NCBI GenBank assembly: GCA_014529385.2 | Contig: CM043958.1 | Coordinates: 122,602,817 to 122,666,816 of the forward strand | Direction: 5' to 3' | DNA: 64,000 nucleotides | From: Adiantum capillus-veneris | Lineage: Eukaryota > Streptophyta > Polypodiopsida > Polypodiales > Pteridaceae | Shown here: one piece after another, positions 22,739 through 40,704 of the stretch | Layout of the letters: each line of letters opens with the position of its first letter | How positions within the stretch are numbered: position 1 is the stretch's first letter | Translations under genes and position numbers: made by a program | Notes under the pieces: generated by a model | Database searches by the model: none | The model's input: the letters and a program-made list of their open reading frames with translations, nothing else | What the model was told of the DNA's origin: nothing

Positions 22739-23730
22739 TATAAGTCATGCTCTTGCGTTCCTCAAATGTGACGATTTAGCAGGGCTACAAGCCAGTGTAC
22801 GTACAGATCTCCTTCCATTCCCCCCCTCACACAAAAAAGTGATAACGTGGATTCAAAGATTGGACCCGATGCTGATCAGGAACCTGAACTTTGCTTGTCT
22901 ACAACACAACACCTGTTGCATAGAAGCAGATGGAATATGATCATTGGCGTAGGCTGCCTTCCATTTCATGTGCATGGACAAATATACAAAGGAGAGCACC
23001 TCAACACACGTAGGTGCATCTACACCTACTCAGTACAATTACATTGTCAATTTGTTCATTGGCTCATTGAGTCATAATTTTGGATTGTATGTATTATACA
23101 TGTTTGTCTCCTGTACAAATAATCTCTATGATGATTAGTAATTGAGTGTTCAATGGTTATTTCAATTGTTCTTCATAGTGACATGCTTCACGTCCAAAGT
23201 GTTGACACTAAAAATTACGTATCAGATTATGTTTGGGGTTTTGCACTCAGAGTTGCAATACAAAAATGGGGTGATCTGATTGGTCTAAATTACCCTTTAG
23301 ACTTGGAGTTAATCAATTCTAAGCATTGGCCTTTTTTTTTGTATATCTCTTATCTTAAAACATAGATATTTGCTTGCTCTTGGGACTTGGCAAAAGTAAT
23401 AATAAATGTATGGATGTGGAATGATTATCATTAGCATAATAGGTATGACCATTGGGCTGTGTTGACTGTTCAAGACTGGTCTAACTGATGATTGAACATA
23501 CATATCTAGTTTACTGCATCATAAAGAGAATTATTTGTAGACTTCAAAATTTGGCATGACCAAGTTTGGCATGATGGATTTTTTGACTTAAAAACAACAC
23601 ATATGTATCAGTTGCTAGAGTCTTAAACCTCATGTGAGGGTCTCAACAGAGATGGCATTGATTGGAAATTTGAAATATTGTCCGTTTTACAAAGGAGATG
23701 CTACCCAATTTTTTCTTTTTAGAGATCTTT
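22733..23730 (+). repeat. Diverged, partial copy of the 28.6-36.8 kb repeat family
   Basis: 23628-23725 matches 30756-30855: both have CTCATGTGAGGGTCTCAA or close to it, then GAGATGGCATTG, then TACAAAGGAGATG and a T-rich run. TAGGTGCATCTACACCTAC at about 23011 resembles TAGGTGCTCTTGCACCTAC at 29810. The middle could not be aligned by eye. Confidence 0.5.
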
Positions 23731-25690
23731 AATACCAGAAGCTGGAGTGATGCTACCTCTCTTCCGTTTTAATAATAATTGTAGACTTTATAGGCCGACT
23801 TTACAGAAGAAATTAAACATTCGCCTTATATGGTACATATCCTTTGGTATCTCATTTGTAGGTATATATAAATATAAATGACATTATATATAGTATATCT
23901 TTTGGAAGTAGTTTTAGATTGGATATTGTACTATGAGGTGGGAATGCATTGAACCATCATTGTGAATCATCATTGCATCATGATTGAAATTCATATGTGT
24001 TTCGAGTTGAACATACATCAGTTAACTCTCAGTGGAGGATAGAGAGAGAGAGAGAGAGAGAGAGTAAAATAATTTATTATAGCGACCATAATATAGAAAA
24101 ATATATAAATATAAATCTACATTGAAAATTAATAGATACTGAGATTGAAAAAAAATAAACCCAATAAGTTATGAACGAAATGAAATGAATAGAAGATAAA
24201 ATTTGAAAAAAGAAAATAGATAGAAAAATGTATATAATCAATAGATATTGAGATTACAATTTGATTTGAAGGATGAAAAAATTGAAATATCTAATATAAT
24301 ATTAAAGAGAAATGTACTTTGATTTATGTGGTTGTTACTCCATGCACCCACGACATCTGGCATGAAAGTGCTCCCCTTTCTCATCTTTGGATCCCAAACG
24401 AGATTAGCTGCTTTTAATTTTTTCAATAACTTGCTTTTACCTCTAGTCAAAATTGATTGTCATTATTTGATATTTTCAAAGCACGCACACACACGCACGC
24501 ACGCATGCACGCACACACACACACACATATTAGAGGACAACCTACTAGGACCATAATAACTTAAAAAGGAGGGCCTCCTAATTTGGACGGCCCCTCCATT
24601 TTGGAAGATCTATGTAGAGGCCCTCTAAGCGTGCAAAAGCACCTCCCCTTTAGCCAAGATATGAGACGAAGCCACATAAGGCATAGTGTTTCTTTGTAGC
24701 TACACATCTTTGGTGTGATTTGTGCGCCTATGTATGAATCTCCATGTATGTGTCATGGGAGTGCATAAGACCTTAGTAAATGCTTGCATTTTTGGTGGAG
24801 TTGTGAACCATTGGATAAAGCTTGTTGATGAGTGCCACATGGCAACAATTTTTTTTTAAACTCTTTCTTCTAGGCTCTTGTGAGAAGATGTCAACATTTG
24901 TGTACCTCTCTCTTCAAAGAGGGGCATTGAGTTTTGGGTCACACCCAATCTTTCTAGTCCTCTTTGACCTTTTCTTTTTCTTGAATATGTTACAATGCTT
25001 CCAAGTGTTTTTTTAAAAATTATTTTTAATGCTTTAAATATACATTATAATTTAAATAGTTCATTGTTACACTCATTTTCAAAAGAACATGACATTTTAT
25101 TATGACTAGTCTGGTCGATAGACTTCGATCGCCTCTGTGTGTGTGTGTGTGTGTGTGTGCGTGTGTCATTGTCATGCGTTGTGATGCTGAGGGCTACAAG
25201 GCACACAACAGGCTGGATCAAGGAGCTTGCACAATGTGTAAGGCGGGGGGGAGGGAGCGAAATCCCTTCCCTTTTTATAATAGTATAGATAACAAATGTG
25301 TTAAGATATTAGCGTTCTCTTTCTCAGAAAGAAGCCTCTTATGATTAAATTCCTCTCAATAGCCTTATGTGTGCCATAGTGAACTTTGAAAGGTCACTTT
25401 TAAATTCTAACAATTTTACGAAATAGACCATGTGAGGCTCTTAAACCAAAGTCCTGTGTTACAAATTAAAAATATCAAAGAAAATTTGAGTGAAAGGTCA
25501 CTTTGGCATTCTACTTTTTTTCCTTCTTTTTTTTTGGTCAAGCCATACTCACAACTATGAGTGGTAGAGTTACATTATCTCATAAATGAATAAAATGATC
25601 ATGCGAGCCTCTTAATTAAAAGTACACCAAGAAGCTTCCAAGTGCTGCCTTTCGAGGCAATCTTTGCTTCATACCATGAGGTCAATAATT
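23731..25690. other. AT-rich spacer with microsatellites, no gene seen
   Basis: It contains (AG)n at 24041-24064, CA/CG repeats at 24480-24527 and (GT)n at 25136-25166. No coding motif was recognised. Part of it could be the untranslated 3' side of the LINE relic that follows on the minus strand. Confidence 0.55.
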
Positions 25691-25696
25691 TCAATT

Positions 25697-26768
25697 TCAC
25701 CTTGATTCTTTGGTGTTGCTACCCATTCCCATCTCCCCCACTGACAAGGGGCTGAGTTTTTTGTGTTGCTTTTCCACAGAAATCGTTTGATAGGCATCAA
25801 TTTTTTTTTTCCAATTGGATTTGCTTAGTTTAAGCAATGACAAAACAAATGAGATGTACGGGATTATGAAAGCATTGATCACCGTGGCTTTGCTATGGAA
25901 GGGGAGGACCACAAACTTCCACCTTCCATCAATCTCGATTTCTCAATACTGCACATCGAGACGAAAGCATAAGCAAATAGTTGAACAATCTCGAGGGCTC
26001 CTCTTAGCATTTATGAGTTGGCTTTAAGAAAGAGCAAAGAGTCATCTGCAAACAGTTTAGCAAGCAGTTGTTTCCCTCCCAAAAGTGAAAGACCTTGAAT
26101 TTCTCCTTTCCTTGCACTATCCTCGAGTGCGGTCACCAGAGGGTGAGAGCCGATTGCAAAGAGTAGCGAGGCAATGGGGCAACCTTGCTTGATCGAGCGC
26201 TTGACTTCAAGCCCTCCAACTGCCTTGTTGTTGAAGAGCAGGTCAGAGTAGCTTCCTTCCCCGAGCGTGCAAACAATCGCACACATTTTAGGTCCAAAGC
26301 CCAAAGCCTTCATAATAGCCTCGATGTAAGACCACGAGATTCTATCGTAGGCCTTATCCAGGCCAAGTTGGAGGAGGATACATTCTTGCTTGGTGTAAGA
26401 AGCATACTCAATGCCAACCATGGCAATGAGGATGTTGTCATAAATCGATCGCCCTTTGATGAATCCGTGATGTGGGGGCTGATGATTTTGTTCAAGGTTG
26501 AAGCCATTTTTAGCACAATCACCTTAGCAATGATCTTGTACGCAATTGACATCATGGAGATAGGTCGCCAGTGCTTTACCTTTAGCAGTGAGCAACAAAC
26601 CAACTTGGGTATAGGTTTGATCATCCCTCTTTTAAGGCTAATATCCAATTTCTCTAGAAGAGCTCTGTTAGCTAGTTGTGCTATCAGGATTTTGAGATCC
26701 TCCCAGAATTCTCCAATGCGAGGCATTAGGAGAGATGGGCTGATGTGAGGCACTGAGAGAGATGTCAA
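25697..26768 (-). pseudogene. LINE (L1-type) reverse transcriptase relic
   Basis: Read right to left, the frames carry typical L1 reverse transcriptase blocks. These are GMIKPIPK and HWRPISMMSIAYKIIAK (about 26500-26620), LDKAYDRISWSYIEAIMKAL (about 26300-26365), IKQGCPIASLLFAI (about 26150-26200) and the catalytic FADDSLLFLKA (about 26020-26055). They continue into the post-catalytic part, with ALEIVQLFAYA near 25980 and LPFHSKATVINAFIIPYI at about 25850-25910. At least two frame breaks separate the blocks. The endonuclease and the 3' end are not recognisable. The intact enzyme copies LINE RNA at the nicked target; this one is dead. Confidence 0.88.
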
Positions 26769-26942
26769 GTGAGGGCAAATGCATAGAGAGATAGATAGAT
26801 TGGATTATCATCCACGAAGGTCATATATGACCTATGGGACTAAAAACAAAACATTACAATGGTTCTTTTAAATGAAGGTGTTAGATATATCTCAAATAGG
26901 GACTAAGGGTCCATTGGCAAGGATGAAACAACAGAACAAAAG

Positions 26943-27140
26943 CTAAGAGGTGGTAGATGAGAGGGAAGCTGGTTTGGGAGTTTGAAACTCCTGAATGACA
27001 GCTTTGCCACCTCGATAGACCGGCCCTTTGTCTTGCTTGTGAGCTTTGTGCATCTTCTTGAGCTCGCTTGTTTCAGTTTTTAGCTGATTTGTAGTTAGTT
27101 CTTTGGTGATCCGAAGGTTTTTTCCCTTGAGAAGGCTATA
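26943..27140 (-). pseudogene. Coding-like 65-codon stretch, possibly LINE ORF1 remnant
   Basis: The minus frame is open from about 27140 to a TAG at 26943. It contains LLKGKNLRITKELTTNQLK followed by a Lys/His-rich helix and YRGGKAVIQEF. The composition is protein-like, and the Leu-Thr then Gln spacing resembles the end of LINE first-frame proteins. It lies just upstream, in the minus direction, of the reverse transcriptase relic, which fits one LINE with a large internal deletion. The family assignment is a guess from pattern only. No start codon is evident, and TGA precedes it. Confidence 0.35.
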
Positions 27141-28287
27141 AGCATGGACCTCAAGTCACTCTTCATTACAATTGAATCAATCCCTTAGCCTTAGTCTATA
27201 CAAATTGGAACCCCTACGTGAGCCCAAGACCTTATACAATGTGAATAGGAAATATTGTGAACATCAATAGCACATCTCTAGCTAGGTGCATAATCGGTGT
27301 AGCATGTGTTAGTGACTGCTAATATCCCCCCCTCCTAATTTGGTGCGCCTCCTCATGTGTCACTAAAGTAGAACATGGCTGAAAGTACGCCCTTGGATGA
27401 ATGTTGAGCTATCAAAACATAAAGCAAGTCACAAGTATCAAAGGCCAACAAATAAGAATAGATCATGAAGTGCAATGATCAATCATTCAAAGTGAATTTT
27501 TGGCTTCCAAAATGGGTCCGTTATAGCCAAAAACTAAACCATATAAAGCAAAAAAACACCTAAACTATTATGAAATTAAACCGCTAAAAATATCAGATTC
27601 ATGCATGTAACACAAGCAATCAATTATGACCCTAGGCTAATGCAAGTTCGTAAACCTACTAGCCTAAAAACCATATGATCATTCTTAATAAAGCATCAAA
27701 GTCTACCATGTCTATGGGCCACAAAGAAGCTCCAAGTTTGCTAGTACACTGTCACTTAGCTTTTTGAAGCTCATGAAAGATTACACAAGGCGACCACCCC
27801 AAGGCAAGTCAAACTACAACTCTCAACTCCTTGAGGAGGTGTTTCAAAAGTCTACTAGCCTACCAAGGTGACGGCTAGCCCCTATCAGCCCAAGGCATCG
27901 GTATAAGGCCTTGACCAAGCGAGCCAAGGTGGTTCCCCTTGCTTACCAAGTGCCAGTAAGGCACTAGGTCTAACAAAGACACAAACACAACATAGAAACT
28001 TCATTTTCCTATGCCTAGTAGCATTTTTGCTACTCTTTTTGGACACCTTTTTTTTTGTCATAATGAGAGTGCTTATGGCAAATGGACTAAGGGAATAAAA
28101 GCCTAATGATAGCCCTAAGTCATGCTCAAAATGAGTGGAGTATTAAGGTGATTACTAAGAGTCTAGGACTAACAAGCAATGATCCTACATTAATATAAGG
28201 TCAATGACAATTACCCATGATTACCACAAATAAAGCCAAATTTCTAACTTGTTTAATATTCATAAAGCAAAGTGTTGAAACTTTCAT
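27141..28287. other. No gene seen
   Basis: AT-rich spacer. No motif, terminal repeat or long open frame was recognised. Confidence 0.6.
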
Positions 28288-28359
28288 GTATGCTTAGCTT
28301 TTGAAAATGAAAGGAACCATAACTAAAAGCAAATTCACTTAATCCAAGAATAAAGAATG

Positions 28360-28420
<61 letters not shown>

Positions 28421-28526
28421 GCATACACATACACACACACACACACACTTTTATGTATGCCTAGCTTTTGAAAATGAAAGGAACCATAACTAAAAGCAAA
28501 TTCACTTAATCCAAGCATAAAGAATG

Positions 28527-28603
<77 letters not shown>
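28288..28603. repeat. Tandem duplication with CT/CA microsatellites
   Basis: A segment from TATGCTTAGCTTTTGAAAATG to AAAGAATGAGG (28288-28362) recurs at about 28454-28530 with one or two changes. Each copy is followed by (CT)n then (CA)n (28363-28447 and 28532-28603). Confidence 0.9.
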
Positions 28604-28605
<2 letters not shown>

Positions 28606-29410
28606 TATAGACTAGACAATCAGTCTACTTGCCCTTAACCAACTATAGCTAAGCCTTTTTTGCCTTCCTTTCAAAGGAAATCTATGACAAACATAGCCTA
28701 TGATCCTTGTCCCACTCAAGGACACATTAATCTATGCAGTTCTGCCTCCCTTCCCCAAGAATTCTATGCCATGTTTTTTATTAGGTACTCTAATCTGCCG
28801 ACAACTCTGCAACCTCTGATCCTTGTCCCACTAAAGGATACATCAAATTATGTCTCGTACCTTGAGTTGAGAACGATTCATAGCTCATATCTTCATACAC
28901 TCCCTCATCCTATAGGTCTCAATGACAATTAGTGGGCACTATCCGTCTTTGAACCGCTTTTGAGCCCCTTCTCTCTCCCCACACACATGCACGATCGATA
29001 AAGTGAATAATTACTATATTTTACTGAATTAGTGGGCATTATCCATCTTTGAACTACTTTCGAGCCCCTTCTCTCTCCCCACACACATGCACAATCGATA
29101 ATAGCTTGGTTTACTAAATGCTTTACATATTTTCCTACGCAACTCGTGCTATTTGATGGTGTGTCTTTCGGCTTAGCTGGAGCTGTGAACAGGTTGTCGA
29201 CTTGAACTAGTGATCTGTGAGATAATCCACATAATATGGGTGATCATAATGAAGTCAACAACGGTAGGTATGTGTGCTTAAATGGCCCCTCTAATTTTGG
29301 AATGGTCATTCTTTTATTATAAGAGTGGTTGGCGTTCTCTGCATACCCATATCTCATTCTGGTTTGGCTTTGTCCTGCAGGCAAGAGCACATACACATAC
29401 ACACTTGTTT

Positions 29411-29506
<96 letters not shown>

Positions 29507-31197
29507 GCACGCACTCACACACACACACACACATGCTTTGCAAGGATGAGACTAATCCGGTGTAACTACTCGCGCACACATACCTGTACCTAGGAATTTC
29601 CCTCTTTTCTTACTGGTATGATGGGAGTTGCTGCTCATAATCAGCAAGCTATGGCTCTACTCACAAATCCGTTTTCTTGGATACGCTTGTGCTCGGGCAA
29701 TGAAAACTTCACAAAGAATCTGTTATGTCTACTTATGCTGGTCGGGTAGACTCCCCATACTTGATCGATTGCACTCTCCAAATTACAATTTCACAGCAAG
29801 GACTTCAGGTAGGTGCTCTTGCACCTACTTAGTATTTAAGCATTTTATGATGGTAGAGTTATTTCTTTTTAACACATGTATAAATGATTTCCATCTATGG
29901 TTAAGTACGTGTCAATAATCAAGCATCAGATAATACACCTGCTCATTATGTGTAACATTTGCTCAATATGTCTAACATTTGAACTCGTTGGTGGCTTTCT
30001 TAAGTTTTTTGATGATAGTACACGGTTATTTTTGGAAAAATGGTTAAAACCATTGACAGAAAGCTGGCAATGTTCATACTCAACAAGTTGGTTGATTGCT
30101 AATAGAATTTGGTTTACTGTGAGGGTCTACAACCTCACGTGAGGGTCTCATACAAGAGGTAGATGACGTTTTTTTTCCAGCATAATAAACGAGTACAAGC
30201 GAAATGATGATGATCTTCGGATAGACTTTGGATTGTATCTTTTCGGATTTACAACTCTAACTATGTATTGAATCAGGAATTTCAACTAACCTAGTAATGA
30301 TTTTTGGTGTGGAGTTGTTGGACATCCATACTTTACTGTTAATTACCATATTTACGTGGTAAGATACAATTACTTAGTATGATAATCTGCCAACATGGTA
30401 TACAAGTAATTGAGGTTTTCAAATATCCTTACTGAGATGGAATTGGGTTTTAGAAAGTCGTCAAATATCACATGTCGTGAAAAACCTGCTTGTAACCTAA
30501 CAGACCTCTCACACTTGTGTTTGGGCTGGGAAATCATTGTTATTGTGCAGTTGATGCTGACTTTTTTCACATTGATGATGCTAGTTATACGACTGCAACA
30601 ATATGGTTGTAGCTAAATATACTCACATTAATGAATTTTATATTGTTAATTGTTCTTTAAACACTTTACTTATTTGGTGAATATAATGCACAGCTGTTGA
30701 AATTAGTGCTGATATTTTACTCTAAAATCACTCCAATGGTTTAAAAGAAAGGCCTTAATCATCATGTGAGGGTCTCAAATGAGATGGCATTGGACTAGAC
30801 TTTTTGAAATGGGTCCTAATTACAAAGGAGATGTTGCCCGATTTTTTCTAAAATTAAATGATGCAAATAAATGATTCAATTTCCAAAAACAATACTTCAT
30901 CTGTGTTATGTTGTTAGTTTTTGTTTTAATTCTTGACACCAATAACAAGGGGAGGGGGTTGTTGATACTTGTCTTCTCAATTATTGCCAAGTGCTGATGG
31001 ACTTGATTTTTTTTATGGTGACAGTTAAGAGATTCTTTCCTTGGGATTACAATGACAACTGCCACAATAACAGAACTACATCCACTGTTTCGAGCATTTT
31101 TATTAGTGAGAGATAACCCTTGTATATGATTCATTGATAATAAGATGTAATATACTATTTGTCAGTATCAAATGTAAATGTCAATATAATCTTAACT
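28604..31197 (+). repeat. Large repeat family, copy 1
   Basis: Blocks in order: P (28604-29320, starting ACTTTATAGACTAGACAATCA), a CT/CA microsatellite (29413-29533), and a long R block to 31197. R includes a doubled GTGAGGGTCTC motif at about 30120-30150 and another at 30766. P contains its own roughly 99-bp duplication (28932 and 29031). No coding domain, LTR pair or clear terminal inverted repeat was seen. Nature unknown; the open frames are short and differ between copies. Confidence 0.88.
29413..29533. repeat. (CT)n(CA)n microsatellite in copy 1
   Basis: CT run 29413-29482, then CA with a few G and T interruptions to 29533. Confidence 0.95.
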
Positions 31198-31266
31198 CAT
31201 ATCTCCTTCTGGTTTGGCTTTATCCCGCGAGCGAACGCAGGCAAGAGCACATACACATGCACACTT

Positions 31267-31363
<97 letters not shown>

Positions 31364-33149
31364 CTTTGCAAGGACAAGACTAATCCGGTGTAACTACTCG
31401 CACGCACACATACCCGTACCTAGGAATTTCCCTCTTTTCTTACTGGTATGATGGGAGTTGCTGCTCATGATCAACAAGCTATGGATCTACTCACAGATCC
31501 ATTTTCTTGGATACGCTTGTGCTCGGGCAATGGAAACTTCACCAAGAATCTATTATGTCTACTGATGTTGGTCGGGTAGACTCCCCATACTTGATCGATA
31601 GCACTCTCCAATCTACAATTTCACAGCAAGGACTTCAAATAGGTGCTCTTGCACCTACTTAGTATTTAAGCATTTTATGATGGTAGAGTTACTGCTTTTT
31701 AACACATGTATAAATGATTTCCACCTACGGTTAAGTACGTGTCAATAATCAAGAATCAAATAATACACCTGCTCATTATGTGTAACATTTGCTCAATATG
31801 TCTAACATTTGAACTCGTTGGTGGCTTTCTTAAGTTTTTTGATGATAGTACACGGTTATTTTTGGAAAAATGGTTAAAACCATTGACAGAAAGCTGGCAA
31901 TGTTCATACTCAACAAGTTGGTTGATTGCTAATAGAATTTGGTTTACTGTGAGGGTCTACAACCTCACGTGAGGGTCTCATACAAGAGGTAGATGACGTT
32001 TTTTTTCCAGCATAATAAACGAGTACAAGCGAAATGATGATGATCTTCGGATAGACTTTGGATTGTATCTTTTCGGATTTACAACTCTAACTATGTATTG
32101 AATCAGGAATTTCAACTAACCTAGTAATGATTTTTGGTGTGGAGTTGCTGGACATCCATACTTTACTGTTAATTACCATATTTACGTGGTAAGATACAAT
32201 TACTTAGTATGATAATCTGCCAACATGGTATACAAGTAATTGAGGTTTTCAAATATCCTTACTGAGATGGAAGTGGGTTTTAGAAAGTCGTCAAATATCA
32301 CATGTCGTGAAAAACCTGCTTGTAACCTAACAGACCTCTCACACTTGTGTTTGGGCTGGGAAATCATTGTTATTGTGCAACTAATGCTGACTTTTTGCAC
32401 ATTGATGATGCTAGTTATATGACTGCAGCAATATGGTTGTAGCTAAGTATACTCACATTAATGAATTTTATATTGTTAATTGTTCTTTAAACACTTTACT
32501 TATTTGGTGAATTTAATGCACAAATTTTGAAATTAATGCTAATATTTTACTCTAAAATCACTCCAATGGTTTAAAAGAAAGGCCTTAATCATCATGTGAG
32601 GGTCTCAAATGAGATGGCATTGGACTAGACTTTTTGAAATGGGTCCTAATTACAAAGGAGATGTTGCCCGATTTTTTCTAAAATTAAATGATGCAAATAA
32701 ATGCCTCATTCTCCAAAAACAATACTTGATCTGTGTTATGTTGTTAGTTTTTGTTTTAATTCTTGACACCAATAACAAGGGGAGGGAGTTGTTGATACTT
32801 GTCTTCTCAATTATTACCAAGTGCTGATGGACTTGAATTTTTTTGATGGTGACAGGTAAGAGATTCTTTCCTTGGGATTACAACGACAACTGCAGCAGTA
32901 ACAAAAGTACGTCCACTGTTTCGAGCATTTTTATTAGTGAGAGATAACCCTTGTATATGATTCTTTGATAATAAGATGTAATATACTATTTGTCAGTATC
33001 AGATGTAAATGTCAATATAATCTTAACTTTATCTACTTGGTATCTTATATATACATAATATGTGGTTATTTACACATTGAATGGTCTCTAGTCCCATTGT
33101 ATGGTTCTAAAGTTTGTGAAATCAAACTGTTGTTAGATTATTCATTCTT
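31198..33149 (+). repeat. Large repeat family, copy 2
   Basis: It starts inside the family at CATATCTCCTTCTGG, 1850 bp after the same point in copy 1 (29348), lacks block P, and continues through R into block S (about 33025-33149), which copy 1 lacks. Its start (GCGAGCGAACGCAGG) matches copy 3 and not copy 1, so it is not a simple duplicate of copy 1. No gene seen. Confidence 0.88.
31269..31361. repeat. (CT)n(CA)n microsatellite in copy 2
   Basis: CT 31269-31326 followed by CA to about 31360. Confidence 0.95.
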
Positions 33150-34078
33150 ATACACACACACTTGTTTCTAGCTAGCCTTTGGTTGGCCTTTGGTTGGGTT
33201 AGCACCGTACAATGGGCCTAGACCTTCTATAATGTTTTGACTTGACCCACCTAATCCAAAGGGATGGGTTGGGGCCACGGCTCCTAATATGGTCAAGTAC
33301 ATATATCATTTAGGTCCATTACCTTAGACTAGCATATGCTCTTTGACTATGTACGAGACAATGTATCTGATTAATTAATCCTATGGATGTTTTAGGAATG
33401 TGATGCGTATATAATTTAGCCCTATTGGCATACACATACCTCTTTCTATCTATCCTTTGGTCGGGATAACACCTTGTAATGGACCAGACTAACTATCTAA
33501 ACTTGGCCTACCCAATCCAAAGGGATGGGTTGGGGCTCCTTCAGCTCCTCTTTTGGTCAAGTTGATAAGACCTTTAAAAATTTGTGGTTATCACTATGAA
33601 CTTTTGACAACATTAACATAATATGCTATGCTTTTACAGGATATCGGGTGATGCTCATACAGAAGAGACCTGATCTTATTTGTCAAACACATGCAGATTA
33701 TTTTTCCTTGGAGAGAACCAGTAAGAGATCTTCTCTTACTCAGTACTGGATTTGACACACTTGATTATAATACTCCTTCAATATGTTTGCGTATTGCTAT
33801 ATTAGCCTTAAAGGCACCACTTCTCCAAATGGAAACCCTTTTACATATAAAGCATACCACTTGGAACACTTTTTTATTATTTCCTTGGACGTTTGTATTA
33901 CTCATTATACAAACTCATTATAAAGCTCTTTCCATATGATAAGTAACCCTTGGACACTTCATAGTGATTATTTGGATATCTTTGTTGCTAAATTGTTCAT
34001 ATTTGGTTGGGGGTAGGGTTCCACATGGTGGGCCCTACCTCCCTCCATGTGGTTCCTCTCCTTAGGGATGGGGGTGGA

Positions 34079-34111
<33 letters not shown>
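33150..34111. other. Spacer between repeat copies, with a local duplication
   Basis: About 100 bp around CCTTTGGTTGG to AATCCAAAGGGATGGGTTGGGG (33177-33275) recurs diverged at 33450-33533. A palindrome-like CCACATGG with CCATGTGG lies near 34020-34055, and (CA)n at 34080-34112. No gene recognised. Confidence 0.65.
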
Positions 34112-36792
<2,681 letters not shown>

Positions 36793-37234
36793 TAAAAAAA
36801 AAAAAAAACACACACACACACACACACAATCAACGGTAGCTTAAAACTTGATTATGATAAGAGTTCTCTTTACAAAATGATCTAGGTACCTTATATACTA
36901 AGGCTACCATAGGCTAAACCTAAAATATAGTTCAAAGAGTCAAATGGCTTTGTATTTGCAATCTGGAAGTGCCACTACACCCCAGCTTCTACAACTAAAC
37001 TAACTACTCATTACAAATGATGTTTTTAATCATAATTTGCAGCATTTCATAGCTCTCAAAAAATAAGTCTTTGTTGAGTTATGTCGTGTTGTTGACCCAC
37101 GGGTCAACACTCCCCCATCCGAATTCATGTCGTCCCTGATATGACCTGCTTGTCAATGTCAGTGCGGTCTTTGTTGTTGTTTTACCTTTTGTTTGCTCCG
37201 TTGCTTGTACTTTTGTCAAACCACAACAAGAACT
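36793..37234. other. Poly(A)/(CA)n tract and spacer
   Basis: A 15-base A run at about 36794-36808 is followed by (CA)n to about 36827. This could be a retroposon tail of repeat copy 3 or a plain microsatellite. The remainder shows no gene. Confidence 0.55.
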
Positions 37235-39309
<2,075 letters not shown>

Positions 39310-40423
39310 CTTTTCTATTTGATGCTTCTTTGGAATCCATTTTAGCCTTGTTGTTGGTTGTTGTATTTGGCATTGTTCCTTAGCAGTGGGTTCTCTTCTA
39401 CTTGTACTGTAATCGTAGGAGGAATTGAAAGAATTCAAGCGATGTGCATTGACAATATTGTTATCGATTTCCTTTGGGACCCACTTCTTTGTGATTACTA
39501 GCTGTTCTGTTGATGCTGCTCGTTTGGGAACCCATACTTGTCCCTGCTTTGTTTGTGTTTAAAGAGACTTCTTTGGGATCCACCTTGTCTTTGAGCGAGT
39601 AAACATCAGTCTTTGCTTCAGCCCTTGTACGCTTGGTTGGCAACGGGATTTGGACTTTGGGAGTTGATACTTTAAGTGTTTTGGAATCCAGACGAACACC
39701 TAACCTCTTTGTTCTTGAATCGACTTCTTTGGAACCCAAATCTGAGTTGCGAAAGCTTGTGACTTTGTGATTTTCTTATCTGTTCTTGCATGCTTTGACT
39801 GTTTTCCTGTTGGCATTGGATCTTGTGGTTGTTTATCAAAGATCTTCATCTTGTTGATCCATACCTATTTTTGGCCAAGCTAGCTCTTTGGTATCCAAAT
39901 TTGTCCAACTTTTTGGCATTGACTTGTTGTTCGTTGCTTGTGGCCTTCATTGGTTGTTACACAAGCTGCTAGTGATAGTGATAACCTAATTTTTTGGTAG
40001 GGGATGCAATAAGAATCATCACTGTCTCGCTACTATCCTCAACAAGGTTGGTATCTGGCACTTTCCCTTTGTGATTTGGCTGGTTATAGAAAGTTACTAT
40101 CTGTTTGCTCTTGGATTGTTGTTTGTGGAAGGGCTTTTCTAGCCAATTGATTAGCGTGTTGTTAGCTCGTTGACATGGCCATGTTCTTCTGGCTGACTCT
40201 TTTCATCCTGTATAGGAGCCACATATGAGGATGCTTGTTGTGGTTGCATTTCCACTGAATATTTTGGAATCCACTTCTGATGCACTTTATTCTTGTAGTG
40301 GTGACATTGGTTCTTGGGTCTTTTATCTGGAAAAGCATAAAACCATGCATTAGTTAAAGTGTTGTTTATGTCACCTGTTGGGTTGTCTAGATTTCCATTA
40401 TCGACATCGTCTTGAAGCTCCAA
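39310..40423 (-). pseudogene. Decayed gag-like frame with repeated W-[IV]-P-K motifs
   Basis: Near 40260-40310 the minus strand reads CHHYKNKVHQKWIPK, like a zinc knuckle with its second Cys changed to Tyr. After frame changes, one frame from about 39960 to a TAA near 39310 holds seven W-I/V-P-K motifs, with Trp codons ending at 39897, 39738, 39690, 39582, 39534, 39483 and 39339. Several spacings are 48 or 51 nt, meaning about 16 residues. Four stops (TAG or TAA) interrupt it. Flanking residues are basic and Gln-rich (QIWVPKKS, QVWVPKRA). Plant copia Gag proteins often carry such WVPK segments after the knuckle, so a dead copia gag is the best guess; a host repeat protein is not excluded. Confidence 0.5.
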
Positions 40424-40704
40424 GTACTAGCTACAATGTATTATAACAACCAAAGTAGGTATTTCCCTTCAAAGCAATCGAAGATGAGAGAAACACATGG
40501 AGTGGTGAGGCCGGTACAACCTCCCTCTCTTGCATTTTGACCTGAAGAAAGAAGGTATAAGATGGACAAAAGGACATTGTGATTCATTGTGAATAGAGGC
40601 TTAGCGAGGTCAGAGCCTATTCACAGCCAAGAGAAAATGCAAGAAGAGGCCCCTCAATCAGAGATGGATCGTCACAAAAGCCGTGACAACCACTTGGTCA
40701 AACA

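Noticed and set aside
28363-28603. CRISPR-like array from repeated CT/CA blocks
   Set aside because: Dinucleotide microsatellites in a duplicated plant segment; no unique spacers and no associated genes.
33691-33939. 82-codon open frame in the spacer
   Set aside because: No known motif, no homologous frame in neighbouring repeats, and length expected by chance.
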